Shown here: positions 35,673 to 45,123 of the stretch, piece after piece
Layout of the letters: every line of letters starts with the position of its first letter
Position numbering within the stretch: the stretch's first letter is position 1
Assembly (NCBI GenBank): GCA_902793125.1
Contig: CADBCC010000005.1
Span: 1 to 64,000, forward strand
From: an uncultured Ruminococcus sp.
Lineage (GTDB): Bacteria; Bacillota; Clostridia; Oscillospirales; Acutalibacteraceae
Length of the DNA stretch: 64,000 bases
Direction of reading: 5' to 3'
The notes under the pieces: model-generated
What the model was told of the DNA's origin: nothing
Seen by the model: only the letters and a program-made list of their open reading frames with translations
Databases searched by the model: none
Made by a program: the position numbers and the translations under genes

Positions 35673-36560
35673 ATGAAAAAAGTACTGGTTTTGTTATCGA
35701 CCTATAACGGTGAAAAATTTGTTGAACAACAGTATAAAAGCCTCGTAAATCAGGAAAATGTTGATGTACACATACTTGTGCGTGATGACGGCTCTAAAGA
35801 TAATACCATAAACTTGCTTAAAGAATTAGGCGCGCAGGATATTATAGAAGGAGCGAATGTCGGCGCGCGCGACAGCTTTTTTGAATTGATTGAGGCGGCG
35901 CCGGAGGAATATGATTATTACGCTTTTTGCGACCAGGATGATTTCTGGCACAAAGATAAACTTTTTTGCGCGTGTGAGCAATTAAATAAATCTCTGCCCG
36001 AAAAGCCCGCTCTGTATTATTGCGGACAGGTTATTACCGATGCTGAGCTGAATCCGGTTTATGTTCACAAAATGGATAAAACAAGAACTAAATACGCCAA
36101 CTGTATTTTTATACAGATGGCGGGCTGTACGGCTGTTTTTAATAAAGAGATGCTTATGCAGCTGAAAAAAGGCAGACCGGAAAATATATTCGGTCACGAT
36201 AGCTGGACATACAGACTTTGCGCCGCGTTGGACGGAGATATTTACGTCGACGAGGAAGCGCATATTGATTACAGACAGCACGGAAATAACGTTGTGGGAC
36301 TTTCGAACAGTTTAAAATCCAAGATTTCCCGCGCTAAAGTTTATATATATAAACATAATTGCTCAAATTACGCCCGTGAGCTTTTGAGGCTTTATCCGAA
36401 TGAGATAAGCGAAAAAAATAAAGCCTTTTTCCAAGCGGTAAGTGACGCTAATAATTCGGCTTCGGCGCGAAAAAAACTGCTGCACGATTATGATATAAAC
36501 TTTAATAACCGAATGTTGAATTTAATTTTTAAACTGAAAGTTCATTTAAAAAAAATGTAA
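35673..36560 (+). CDS. family 2 glycosyltransferase
   Basis: This 295-residue GT-A enzyme begins VLVLLSTYNGEKFVEQQ and carries VRDDGSKDNT and FCDQDDFWHKDK, the DxD-like motif of rhamnosyltransferase-type GT2 proteins. HDSWTYRL near residue 175 is also typical. No membrane helix. With dTDP-rhamnose made by the same cluster, rhamnosyl transfer is plausible but unproven. Confidence 0.88.
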   Translation: MKKVLVLLSTYNGEKFVEQQYKSLVNQENVDVHILVRDDGSKDNTINLLKELGAQDIIEGANVGARDSFFELIEAAPEEYDYYAFCDQDDFWHKDKLFCACEQLNKSLPEKPALYYCGQVITDAELNPVYVHKMDKTRTKYANCIFIQMAGCTAVFNKEMLMQLKKGRPENIFGHDSWTYRLCAALDGDIYVDEEAHIDYRQHGNNVVGLSNSLKSKISRAKVYIYKHNCSNYARELLRLYPNEISEKNKAFFQAVSDANNSASARKKLLHDYDINFNNRMLNLIFKLKVHLKKM

Positions 36561-36605
36561 ATCCGCTCGATTTATTGTTTGGCGGTATAAGGGGATGAAC
36601 CTGTT

Positions 36606-37787
36606 ATGAAGGCGTTGATTGTAGCCGGAAAAAGTGAAAACGGCGGCGCTCCTAAATCTATGCTGGAGACTGTAGAAAATATCCGAAAAACCTTTAATGT
36701 AGAATATACAGTTCTTCTCCATCAGGAAGGAAAGATTTCTAAGTACTGCCGCGACAATGGAATAGAATATTGTGTTGACGGTCACGAGCCGATTGTAATC
36801 GCAAGAGGCAGTACGAAAATACGCCGTCTTGCTAAACTTTTATTACGTCCGATGTTTATATTCAAAGCCGGTAAGAAAAATAAAGACGCGCTTGCTATAG
36901 TAGAAAAACAGCTGAATTTAAATGAATTTGATTTAATACATACCAACTCCAACCGTGACGGAATCGGGGCTTTAATCGCGCAAAAATATAAGACTCCGCA
37001 TATATGGCACCTGCGTGAATTCGGTGAGGAAGACTATGATACGGCTTTTCTCCCTCCCTATAATATTGATTTTATGAACAGAAATACCACGCGTTTTATC
37101 GCAATTTCAAAAGCGGTTGAAAAAGCCTGGAAGCAAAAAGGGCTTGACGGAGAAAAGATTACCCAAGTTTATAACGGCGTTAATATGAGTCTGATCCTTT
37201 CGGATCCGGATCGTAAACAATTTAACGGTAAAGAACTTAAGATGGTCTTTACAGGTACAGTCTGTCCCGCTAAAGGGCAGAATGAGATTATTGAAGCAAT
37301 CGGAAGACTTACCGATGCTGAGAAGAAATTGGTTTCGGTTGATTTTTACGGCGAGGGCGTGCCCGAGTACATATCTTCGCTTAAAAAGCGCGCCGAAGCT
37401 CTCGGCTTCGGAGAGAGGGTTAACTTCCTCGGCCATTGCGATAATATCGGAAGTCGTCTTAAAGATTATAACGTCGGCGTTGTATGCTCGCGTTCCGAGG
37501 CGTTCGGAAGAATCACGCCCGAATATATGGCGGCGGGGCTTATTACGCTCGCCTGCGATACAGGCGCTAATCCCGAGTTGATTGATGATGAAAAAACAGG
37601 ATTCCTTTACCGTCGAAGCGATTTTGACGATTTTGCCCGATTGATTAAAAAAGTGCTCAATATGACGGCTGATGAAAAATTGGCTGTAAGCCGTGCGGCG
37701 GAGCAATACGCCAGAAAGAATTTTGTGGCCGAACTTAACGCAAAAAATATTTATCAGGTATATAGCGAAGTTGCTGATGAAAAGTAA
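36606..37787 (+). CDS. family 4 glycosyltransferase
   Basis: This 393-residue GT-B retaining glycosyltransferase has an N-terminal Rossmann domain (SENGGAPKSMLETV) and C-terminal donor-binding domain with the FTGTVCPAKGQNEIIEA and SRSEAFGRITPEYMAAGL (EX7E) motifs. It adds one sugar of the repeat unit; donor and linkage unknown. Confidence 0.9.
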   Translation: MKALIVAGKSENGGAPKSMLETVENIRKTFNVEYTVLLHQEGKISKYCRDNGIEYCVDGHEPIVIARGSTKIRRLAKLLLRPMFIFKAGKKNKDALAIVEKQLNLNEFDLIHTNSNRDGIGALIAQKYKTPHIWHLREFGEEDYDTAFLPPYNIDFMNRNTTRFIAISKAVEKAWKQKGLDGEKITQVYNGVNMSLILSDPDRKQFNGKELKMVFTGTVCPAKGQNEIIEAIGRLTDAEKKLVSVDFYGEGVPEYISSLKKRAEALGFGERVNFLGHCDNIGSRLKDYNVGVVCSRSEAFGRITPEYMAAGLITLACDTGANPELIDDEKTGFLYRRSDFDDFARLIKKVLNMTADEKLAVSRAAEQYARKNFVAELNAKNIYQVYSEVADEK

Positions 37788-37801
37788 CAGGAGTTGTAAG
37801 A

Positions 37802-38926
37802 ATGATTGGAATTATTACACCTTATAAGGTTAACAATTACGGAACTAAGCTTCAGGCATACGCGATGCAGTGTTTGATGAGTAAATATGACGACGCTGAG
37901 CTTTTAGGTTTTGTACCTGCTTCCGATTCGAGAATTACATCTGTTCTCGGAAAAGTCTATCTTAAAGCTAAGCTTAAATTAAGCGGTAAAAAACCCGCAA
38001 AAACTCCCGAAATGCAGAAAAGAGATAAAGCGATTAATTCCTTCGATTCTCATTATAAATTCGGCAGAACATTCAAAGGCAATTCCGAATGGAAAAAAGA
38101 GATTAAGAAGTATAATGCAGTCGTATGCGGCAGCGACCAGCTTTGGGCGCCGTCAAATGTGATTGCGGATTACTTTACGCTTACGCTTGTTCCCGATGAG
38201 ATAAATAAGTTCTCCTATGCCGCAAGCTTCGGAATAAACAGCGTTCCATCCTCAATGAGAAGAAGATATAAAAAATTCCTATCGCGTCTAAACAGTATTT
38301 CCGTACGCGAGGAACAGGGGAAAAATATTGTAAAAGATGTTGCGGGTTTAGACGCTCAGGTTGTTTTGGACCCGACGCTTATGATTGGAAAAGAGCAGTG
38401 GGCAAAACTTGCGGATGAAAGCAAGATAAAAATTGACAGCCCGTACGTTTTCTGTTACTTCCTCGGCACAAATCCCGAGCACCGTAATTTCGCGAAAAAA
38501 TTAGCTGAAGAAAAAGGGCTTAAGCTTGTAACAATACCGCACTTTAAAGAGTTTAACGAGGCTGATAAAGATTTCGGAGATATACCTCTTTATGAAGCGG
38601 ACCCCGCTGATTTCCTCAGCCTTATCGCAAACGCTGCTTATGTATGTACGGATTCGTTCCACGGAACTGTATTTTCGGTTATTTTTAATCGCCAGGTTGC
38701 CGTGTTTGAGCGCTTTCAGAACAAATCCGCCGAATCTACAAACTCAAGAATATATACGCTTCTTGAGAATCTCGGTATGACTTCACAGCTTTTTAAAAGC
38801 AAAGACCAAAAAGATGATTTTGTAAATAATGAAATTGATTATAACGAGGTAAACAGCAGGTTTGAAGAGCTTAAAAAGGATTCTTTCGGATACCTTGACA
38901 AAGCAATCGGGCACGAAAGGCGCTGA
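37802..38926 (+). CDS. polysaccharide pyruvyl transferase family protein
   Basis: This 374-residue protein begins IGIITPYKVNNYGTKLQAYA and has VCGSDQLWAP, LDPTLMIGKEQW and TDSFHGTVFSVIF, all typical of the pyruvyl transferase (PS_pyruv_trans) family. Members add ketal pyruvate to sugars, though some may have other roles. Next to it lies the F420-hydrogenase-beta-like gene, a pairing repeatedly seen in gut clostridial capsule loci. A second family member is at 43899. Confidence 0.88.
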   Translation: MIGIITPYKVNNYGTKLQAYAMQCLMSKYDDAELLGFVPASDSRITSVLGKVYLKAKLKLSGKKPAKTPEMQKRDKAINSFDSHYKFGRTFKGNSEWKKEIKKYNAVVCGSDQLWAPSNVIADYFTLTLVPDEINKFSYAASFGINSVPSSMRRRYKKFLSRLNSISVREEQGKNIVKDVAGLDAQVVLDPTLMIGKEQWAKLADESKIKIDSPYVFCYFLGTNPEHRNFAKKLAEEKGLKLVTIPHFKEFNEADKDFGDIPLYEADPADFLSLIANAAYVCTDSFHGTVFSVIFNRQVAVFERFQNKSAESTNSRIYTLLENLGMTSQLFKSKDQKDDFVNNEIDYNEVNSRFEELKKDSFGYLDKAIGHERR

Positions 38927-38931
38927 AAAAT

Positions 38932-40191
38932 ATGATACAGATTAAAGAAAATAAAAATTGTATGGGATGCGGCGCTTGCGCTCAGATTTGTCCGAAGAAT
39001 TGTATTGAAATGAAGGCCGACGATGAAGGCTTTCTTTATCCTGTTGTTGATAAAGAAAACTGTATCGATTGTAATCGCTGTGAACAGGTATGCTCTGTTT
39101 TAAACACGTCCTTTGTTCCTAAAGAAGGCTTTCCTGACGCGTATCTTATTTACGATACTGATTCCGAATGGCGTAAAAAAAGCGCGGCGGGAGGCGGATT
39201 TGCCGCTATAGCGCGCGATTTTCTTAAGCGTTATAACGGTGTTGTTTTCGGCGCGGTATATGACAGCGACTACAATGTTTACCACACGAAAACCGATTCT
39301 GTCGACGGAATAAAGTCAATCCAGAAATCCAAATATGTACAAAGCGAAACCCGCGATACATTTCGAATGGTAAAAGAAGAATTAAAAAACGGAAAGTACG
39401 TGCTTTATTCGGGAACTCCCTGCCAGATTTATGGGCTTAAAAGTTTTCTCGGAAAACTATCGGAGGACGAAAAACTTTTCTGCGTTGATTTATCCTGCCA
39501 CGGTGTTCCTTCGCCGAAGGTGTTTCAGTTATATCTTGATTATCTCAGCCGATCGGAGAAAAGTCCGATTGCGACGTTTACAATGAGAGATAAACAGTAC
39601 GGAAAAAACAATTACAAGCAGGGTTTCGGTATTTCTTTCGAGAACGGAAACCGTCAGTTCAATTCCCATCCCTCGGATTATTTCGGAAGATGTTTCTGGG
39701 GAGAGATTTCTTCCCGCCCGAGCTGTTATGACTGCCACTTTAAAACCGTATGGCGCTCAGCGGATATTACGCTCGGCGACTGCTGGTTTTTTAACAGCTT
39801 TGTTCCTTCGGAACAGGATACTATGGGTGTAACGCTTGCGTTTACCCACTCCGAAAAGGGCAAAGCTCTTTTGGAGAGCAATGAATTTTTATGTCGTTAT
39901 ACGGTGCCCTCAGAAAAGCTTATAAAGGTAAACGGCGGAATGATTTACAGCAGCGCTGAAGTTCATCCGCAACGAGAGGAGTTTTTCAAACGGCTGAAAT
40001 CCGAACCGTTTGAAACCGTTGTGGACAGTATGCTTCCCAAAAAGCCGAAAAGCAAAAAGAATCAGCTGCTTGATACGCTGGAGCGCTTCGGTATAAGACT
40101 TGAAAAGCTTCGCAGGAAAAACAGAGAACGCCGTATTAACGCGTTGCTGCAGAGAACAATTCCCGATAACGCTTTGGGTGAAATGAAATAA
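38932..40191 (+). CDS. iron-sulfur protein of the F420 hydrogenase/dehydrogenase beta subunit family
   Basis: This 419-residue protein has two N-terminal [4Fe-4S] motifs (CMGCGACAQICP; CIDCNRCEQVC) and a body of the FrhB/FdhB type with KSKYVQSE, YSGTPCQIYGL and LSCHGVPSP. It has no membrane helix. Family members in polysaccharide clusters lack an F420 partner in non-methanogens and their role is not settled; a reductive sugar modification is a possible role. It starts 5 bp after the pyruvyl transferase gene. Confidence 0.87.
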   Translation: MIQIKENKNCMGCGACAQICPKNCIEMKADDEGFLYPVVDKENCIDCNRCEQVCSVLNTSFVPKEGFPDAYLIYDTDSEWRKKSAAGGGFAAIARDFLKRYNGVVFGAVYDSDYNVYHTKTDSVDGIKSIQKSKYVQSETRDTFRMVKEELKNGKYVLYSGTPCQIYGLKSFLGKLSEDEKLFCVDLSCHGVPSPKVFQLYLDYLSRSEKSPIATFTMRDKQYGKNNYKQGFGISFENGNRQFNSHPSDYFGRCFWGEISSRPSCYDCHFKTVWRSADITLGDCWFFNSFVPSEQDTMGVTLAFTHSEKGKALLESNEFLCRYTVPSEKLIKVNGGMIYSSAEVHPQREEFFKRLKSEPFETVVDSMLPKKPKSKKNQLLDTLERFGIRLEKLRRKNRERRINALLQRTIPDNALGEMK

Positions 40192-40204
40192 GAGGTAATA
40201 CATA

Positions 40205-41059
40205 ATGGATATTGTATTTGTAATACTTCACTACAAAACACATAAAGACACAATCGAGTGCGTCGAATCAATTCGAAAAAAAATAGATACGGAAAATTAT
40301 CATATTGTTGCCGTAGATAACTTTTCCTCGAACGGTTCGCTTGAGATATTGAAGAAGGAATATGGAAACGATTCGGATGTTACTTTGGTTGAAAACAACG
40401 AAAATTTAGGGTTCGCGAACGGACTCAACGCAGGTATCGATTACGCCCGAAAGCATTTTGATCCCGATTTTATCGCTCTTATAAATAATGATACACAGCT
40501 TGTAAGCGCCGATTTTACAAGCGTTCTGAAATCCAAGTATAATCAGTACAAATATGCCGTTTTAGGTCCGATGATTATTACTGCGGACGGGCTTTGTAAT
40601 GTCAACCCGATTCAGAAACATCCGCGTGACGCAAAAAGCGCGCGCGCTGCAATAGAAAGATATAAAAAGATTATCAAGCTGTGCAATATGCATCTTTACG
40701 GGTTGTATTCTTTCTTAAAAAAGTTTAAAAAGAAAAAAAGCGCTTCTAAAAAGACAATGCACCTTTACGATCTTACCGATTGTAAAACGCACGGCTCGTT
40801 CTGGGTTTTATCGAGAGAATACTTTTCCCGTTTCGAGAGATTAAACCCAAGAACCTTTCTATACGGAGAAGAAGATATTCTGTATCTGTCTGTAATTAAG
40901 GAAGGTTTGCATACACTTTATACGCCCGATATTTGTATCTATCATAAGGAAAATTCGGCAACAGATACGGCGCTTCCCAATTCCGCCGAAAGAGCGCGTT
41001 TTGTAAGTAAGCATTGTATAGATTCTTTGAATATTTATCTTGAGTTGCTTGAATTATGA
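40205..41059 (+). CDS. family 2 glycosyltransferase
   Basis: A 284-residue GT-A enzyme with VFVILHYKTHKDTIECV, VDNFSSNGS, ENLGFANGLNAGI and LINNDTQL, the pattern of rhamnosyl/galactofuranosyl-type GT2 proteins. A basic Lys-rich insert at about 170-185 could touch the membrane. A galactofuranose donor is available through the mutase encoded at 48035. Confidence 0.87.
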   Translation: MDIVFVILHYKTHKDTIECVESIRKKIDTENYHIVAVDNFSSNGSLEILKKEYGNDSDVTLVENNENLGFANGLNAGIDYARKHFDPDFIALINNDTQLVSADFTSVLKSKYNQYKYAVLGPMIITADGLCNVNPIQKHPRDAKSARAAIERYKKIIKLCNMHLYGLYSFLKKFKKKKSASKKTMHLYDLTDCKTHGSFWVLSREYFSRFERLNPRTFLYGEEDILYLSVIKEGLHTLYTPDICIYHKENSATDTALPNSAERARFVSKHCIDSLNIYLELLEL

Positions 41060-41099
41060 AACTGAATTAATGAATCGGGTTTTATAAAAGGAGAGAATG

Positions 41100-42413
41100 A
41101 TGAAGATAACAACAAGACAGATTGTTTTGAGCATTTTAGCCATCTTTGTAATGTTCCTTCCGAGGAAGGTTTCAATTTTCGGAGTGTTCAGTTTTCGCGT
41201 TTTTATTATAATAGCCGCGTTGATGGCTTTCTTGTTGTTGGGTATCCGCATAAAGTTTAACGGAGTACTCAGGATGCCGACTTTCTGGATATATATCGGA
41301 ATAGTCGCGGCGATTCAGCTTGTGCACGGAGAATATACAACATTGTTCGGTACTTTGCTGGATACTGTGGTGTTGTGCTTAGTACTGAATTCCTGTTTGA
41401 GTGACAGAAAAGACCTGGATTTCTTTATACGGCTTTTTCTGTATATGCTGATTATTTATTCGGCTTTCTGCGCGGTGGAAACAGCGACGGGATTCAGCCC
41501 GTGGAGTTTGTTCGGAGCAAAAGTGAATTCTTATGTACGCTTTGGAGTCCACCGTTCATTCGGAGCTTATACCACCTCTATAAACAACGGTGTGTTCCTG
41601 CTTTTGACTTTCCCGTTAACATGGTACGCTCAAAAGTTTTTCTCCGATAAACGTTTAGCTACCGCGGCATTGGTTGCGACGTGGATCGCCTTAATTTGCA
41701 CTTTGAGCCGCGGACCTATTTTGTTTGCGCTTTTATTGAATATAATTATTGTCTGGAAATCGGGAATATTCCGCTTCTTTAAGCGTAACTTCGTTAAAAT
41801 TATTTTTGCCGCGGCTATTTTTGCGTTTATACTATTAATTCCCGCGGTTCGTTCGAATCTTTATAAGTTCTTTACTATGTTCTTTGCTATTTTCGATCCG
41901 TCTGTGGCGCAGGGAATCAAACAGGATTTCGGAAGCAACGCGGAAGGCTTAGGACAAAGGACAATGCTGTACTCCTGGGTATGGCAGGATTTGGGAACGC
42001 ATAAATTGTTCGGGCTCGGCGCGAATACGCCGATGCACCATGTATGGAGACCTAACCAATATAACACAGCGATAAAAGAGTCTATAGAAAACTTCTATTT
42101 AGCTACGTTATATCATTACGGTATTGTCGGATTAACCGCTTTGGTTGCGTTCTTAACGGAATCATCTGTTTGGTCATTTATGAAATATCGTGTCGAGAAA
42201 AAGGTTTTCTTGCTGAAAAAAGCCAGCGAATCAATCCATTTCCGTGTTTGTATTACTTTCTTTTGCTATTTCGGAACGGTATTTACCGTAAGTTCTATTG
42301 ACGATTTCAAAATGTTTTTGATTCTGCTGGTATTCTCCGACGCTTACAGCAGATTTATTGTAAAAGCGCGCCGGGATGAAAACACTTTACTTTCTTCAGC
42401 TCCTTCAAACTGA
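41100..42413 (+). CDS. O-antigen ligase/polymerase-like membrane protein (Wzy)
   Basis: This protein of about 437 residues has roughly eleven transmembrane helices and one larger periplasmic-type loop near residues 265-335 with GQRTMLYSWVWQDLGTHKLFGLGAN, typical of the Wzy_C/O-antigen ligase family. It probably polymerises lipid-linked repeat units outside the membrane. Two adjacent ATG codons occur (41097, 41100); the second has better spacing from GGAG. Confidence 0.85.
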   Translation: MKITTRQIVLSILAIFVMFLPRKVSIFGVFSFRVFIIIAALMAFLLLGIRIKFNGVLRMPTFWIYIGIVAAIQLVHGEYTTLFGTLLDTVVLCLVLNSCLSDRKDLDFFIRLFLYMLIIYSAFCAVETATGFSPWSLFGAKVNSYVRFGVHRSFGAYTTSINNGVFLLLTFPLTWYAQKFFSDKRLATAALVATWIALICTLSRGPILFALLLNIIIVWKSGIFRFFKRNFVKIIFAAAIFAFILLIPAVRSNLYKFFTMFFAIFDPSVAQGIKQDFGSNAEGLGQRTMLYSWVWQDLGTHKLFGLGANTPMHHVWRPNQYNTAIKESIENFYLATLYHYGIVGLTALVAFLTESSVWSFMKYRVEKKVFLLKKASESIHFRVCITFFCYFGTVFTVSSIDDFKMFLILLVFSDAYSRFIVKARRDENTLLSSAPSN

Positions 42414-42453
42414 CCGAATAATACTTGTATTAAATGATGAAAGGGTTTTTTAA

Positions 42454-43902
42454 ATGAGCAAAATTAAAAAACTGACAAGTAAATACAAGAATATGTCTCC
42501 TGTTGCGAAAACTTCCATCGCGTTAATTATCGCCCGTTTCTTCCAGAAGGGACTTGCGATGATTACAGGTCCGATTTTTACCCGTATTATGCCGTCTTCG
42601 GAATACGGAATTATTGCGACCTTTACAACATGGCAGTCGATATTACTGATTATCGCGACTTTAAATATGTCCAGCGGTGTATTTAATAACGGAATGCTGG
42701 AGTTTAAAAAAGACAGAAACAGGTTTACTTTTTCAATCCTGTTGCTCGCGAACAGCATTACGCTGATATGGGGTATAGTCTATGTAGTATTTTATCAATG
42801 GTTGTCCCCGATTATCAATCTTCCGATTCCGTTGATGATTATTATGGGTTTATACTTCCTGACGTTCCCCGCGTACAGCTATTGGATGGGAAGAGCGAGG
42901 TTTGAATTCCGGTATAAACCTGTTTTAGTGCTGACGATTGTTGTATCTTTAGCCTCGACATTAGGCGCGCTTGCGCTTGTTTTACTCGCTGATGAGGGAG
43001 AAAAATCCACAGCTAAAATTGTCGGAACGGAATCCGTAATGATACTTGTGGGTATTATTTTCTACATCATTACTTTTATTAAAGCAAAAGGAAAGGTAAA
43101 ATTCGAGTATTGGAAATACGCGCTGGCGATAAATCTGCCTTTGGTTCCGCACTATCTTTCAATGCATGTGCTTTCGGGTTCCGATAAAATTATGATTGCT
43201 AATATGGTAAGCACAAGCGCGACGGCGATTTATAATGTTTCTTATACCGTAGCCGCTATTCTTTTGATTTTCTGGGATGCGGTTGACTCGGCGTTTGCCC
43301 CCTGGATTTACCAGAAAATGGAGAAAAAGGATTACGCTCCGCTGCAAAAACGAGCTCAGTCAATGATGGTTGTATTCGCGCTTTTCGCGCTGCTTATAAC
43401 GCTGTTCGCTCCCGAGATTATACGTATTTTAGGACCCGAGGAGTATTACGAGGGTATTTATATTATTCCGTCTGTTGTATCGGGAGTTTTCTTTACCGCC
43501 GTATTTACTTTATATATGCGTGTAGAGCTTTATCTGAAAAAGTCAACAACAATTATGATTGGTACTGTAGCCGCCGCGTCAATGAATTTGCTGTTAAACT
43601 GGATTTTTATTCCGATTTTCGGTTATTGGGCGGCAGGATATACAACGATGGTATGTTATATGATGCTCGCGCTGTTCCACGCGATAAACCTTAAACGCCT
43701 CGGCTACGGAATGGTTTATAACAATAAGATTATCGCATTAATGGCGATTGCTTTGTGCGCGGTTATTATCGCTTGTATGTTAACGTATCAGTTCACTGTT
43801 ATTCGATACATCTTAATCGCTATACTTTTCGTTATTGCGTTAATTAAACGAAAAGAAATTATCTCTCTTGTAAAGGGCAATAAAAAGGAGAAAGCAACAT
43901 GA
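42454..43902 (+). CDS. repeat-unit flippase (Wzx, MATE/MVF-like)
   Basis: A 482-residue protein with about 12 to 14 transmembrane helices and the polysaccharide biosynthesis protein family N-terminus (TSIALIIARFFQKGLAMITGPIFTRIM). It moves undecaprenyl-linked repeat units across the membrane ahead of the polymerase. Its stop codon overlaps the next start in ATGA. Confidence 0.9.
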   Translation: MSKIKKLTSKYKNMSPVAKTSIALIIARFFQKGLAMITGPIFTRIMPSSEYGIIATFTTWQSILLIIATLNMSSGVFNNGMLEFKKDRNRFTFSILLLANSITLIWGIVYVVFYQWLSPIINLPIPLMIIMGLYFLTFPAYSYWMGRARFEFRYKPVLVLTIVVSLASTLGALALVLLADEGEKSTAKIVGTESVMILVGIIFYIITFIKAKGKVKFEYWKYALAINLPLVPHYLSMHVLSGSDKIMIANMVSTSATAIYNVSYTVAAILLIFWDAVDSAFAPWIYQKMEKKDYAPLQKRAQSMMVVFALFALLITLFAPEIIRILGPEEYYEGIYIIPSVVSGVFFTAVFTLYMRVELYLKKSTTIMIGTVAAASMNLLLNWIFIPIFGYWAAGYTTMVCYMMLALFHAINLKRLGYGMVYNNKIIALMAIALCAVIIACMLTYQFTVIRYILIAILFVIALIKRKEIISLVKGNKKEKAT

Positions 43903-45095
43903 TTGAAATAGGTTCTCTCGGTCTTTCGTTCGGTTCGGGTAATAAAGGCTGTGAAGCCCTTGCGTATTCTTTCCTTGAAGCGGTTGAAACAATTGCCGAA
44001 AAACGAAACGAAAGAGTTCAGATTAATTTTATAAAACCGCTTCCTTTTAAACAGATTATTAAAAAACATTCCGTAAAAGCCGTAAAGAAAAACTACTTTC
44101 CGAAAAACGATTATCCCCATATTCAGTTTAATACTTGTTTTTTTCTTAACAAAAACGGAAAAGTTATTTTTCTGAACAATGCAAGAAAATGTAAATGTGT
44201 CTTTGACTTTACAGACGGAGACAGTTTTACCGATATTTACGGTCAGGAGCGTTTCTTTGCCCGTACAAGAGTAAAGAAGGCGGTAATTGATAAAAACGTG
44301 CCGCTGATTTTAGGAAGCCAGACTATCGGCCCTTTTCATGACGCTAAGGTACGTCAGCTTGCGGTGGAAGTTATAAAAAAATCCGCCGAGGTTTATGTAA
44401 GAGATAAACAGTCTTTTGAGTACACTTTAAAAATCAGCGGAAGAGAACCTAAGCTTACATCGGATATCGCATTTTTGCTTCCTTTCGATAAAAAGGAAAA
44501 CACTCCAAAGGATAAACCGAAACTGGGAATAAACCCGTCGGGACTTCTTTGGAACGGAGGATATACGAAGGATAACCAGTTCGGATTAACGGTTAACTAT
44601 CGCGATTATTTAAGAAACGTAATTAAGGAGCTGAGGGATTCTTTTGAAATCCACTTAATACCACACGCATTCAGAGCCGATAACGTTAAAACAGCGGATA
44701 ACGATTTGGATGCTGTTAAAGCTTTGCACAAAGAATTTCCCGAAACAGTAGTTTCTCCCATACCTGAAACTCCGATGGAAGTTAAGTCTTATATAGCGTC
44801 AATGGATGTTTTTACAGGCGCGAGAATGCACGCGACAATAGGGTCTTTTTCAGCAGGCGTACCTGTAATTCCGTTTTCTTATTCAAGAAAATTTGAGGGA
44901 TTGTTTGAAAGCCTGAGTTATCCCTATGTTATCCACGGTAAAGAGTATTTAACTGAGGAAGCTGTTAAGAAAACAGTGGAATTTGTCACAGACCGCGAGA
45001 AGCTAAAAAATGAAATGGCGGATGGAACGCTTATCATAAAGAAAAGCAACGATTGTATTATCAGCGAAGTTGAAAAATTGATATTTGATTTGTGA
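43899..45095 (+). CDS. second polysaccharide pyruvyl transferase family protein
   Basis: This 398-residue protein begins with GSLGLSFGSGNKGCEALAY and contains GSQTIGPFHD, VRDKQSFEYT, LTSDIAFLL and TGARMHATIGSFSAGVPVIPFSYS, typical of the pyruvyl transferase family. It is only distantly like the member at 37802. Overlap of 4 bp with the flippase gene indicates tight co-translation. Confidence 0.87.
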   Translation: MIEIGSLGLSFGSGNKGCEALAYSFLEAVETIAEKRNERVQINFIKPLPFKQIIKKHSVKAVKKNYFPKNDYPHIQFNTCFFLNKNGKVIFLNNARKCKCVFDFTDGDSFTDIYGQERFFARTRVKKAVIDKNVPLILGSQTIGPFHDAKVRQLAVEVIKKSAEVYVRDKQSFEYTLKISGREPKLTSDIAFLLPFDKKENTPKDKPKLGINPSGLLWNGGYTKDNQFGLTVNYRDYLRNVIKELRDSFEIHLIPHAFRADNVKTADNDLDAVKALHKEFPETVVSPIPETPMEVKSYIASMDVFTGARMHATIGSFSAGVPVIPFSYSRKFEGLFESLSYPYVIHGKEYLTEEAVKKTVEFVTDREKLKNEMADGTLIIKKSNDCIISEVEKLIFDL

Positions 45096-45123
45096 TACAA
45101 TTTTTTGTTAAAAGGAGATAATT

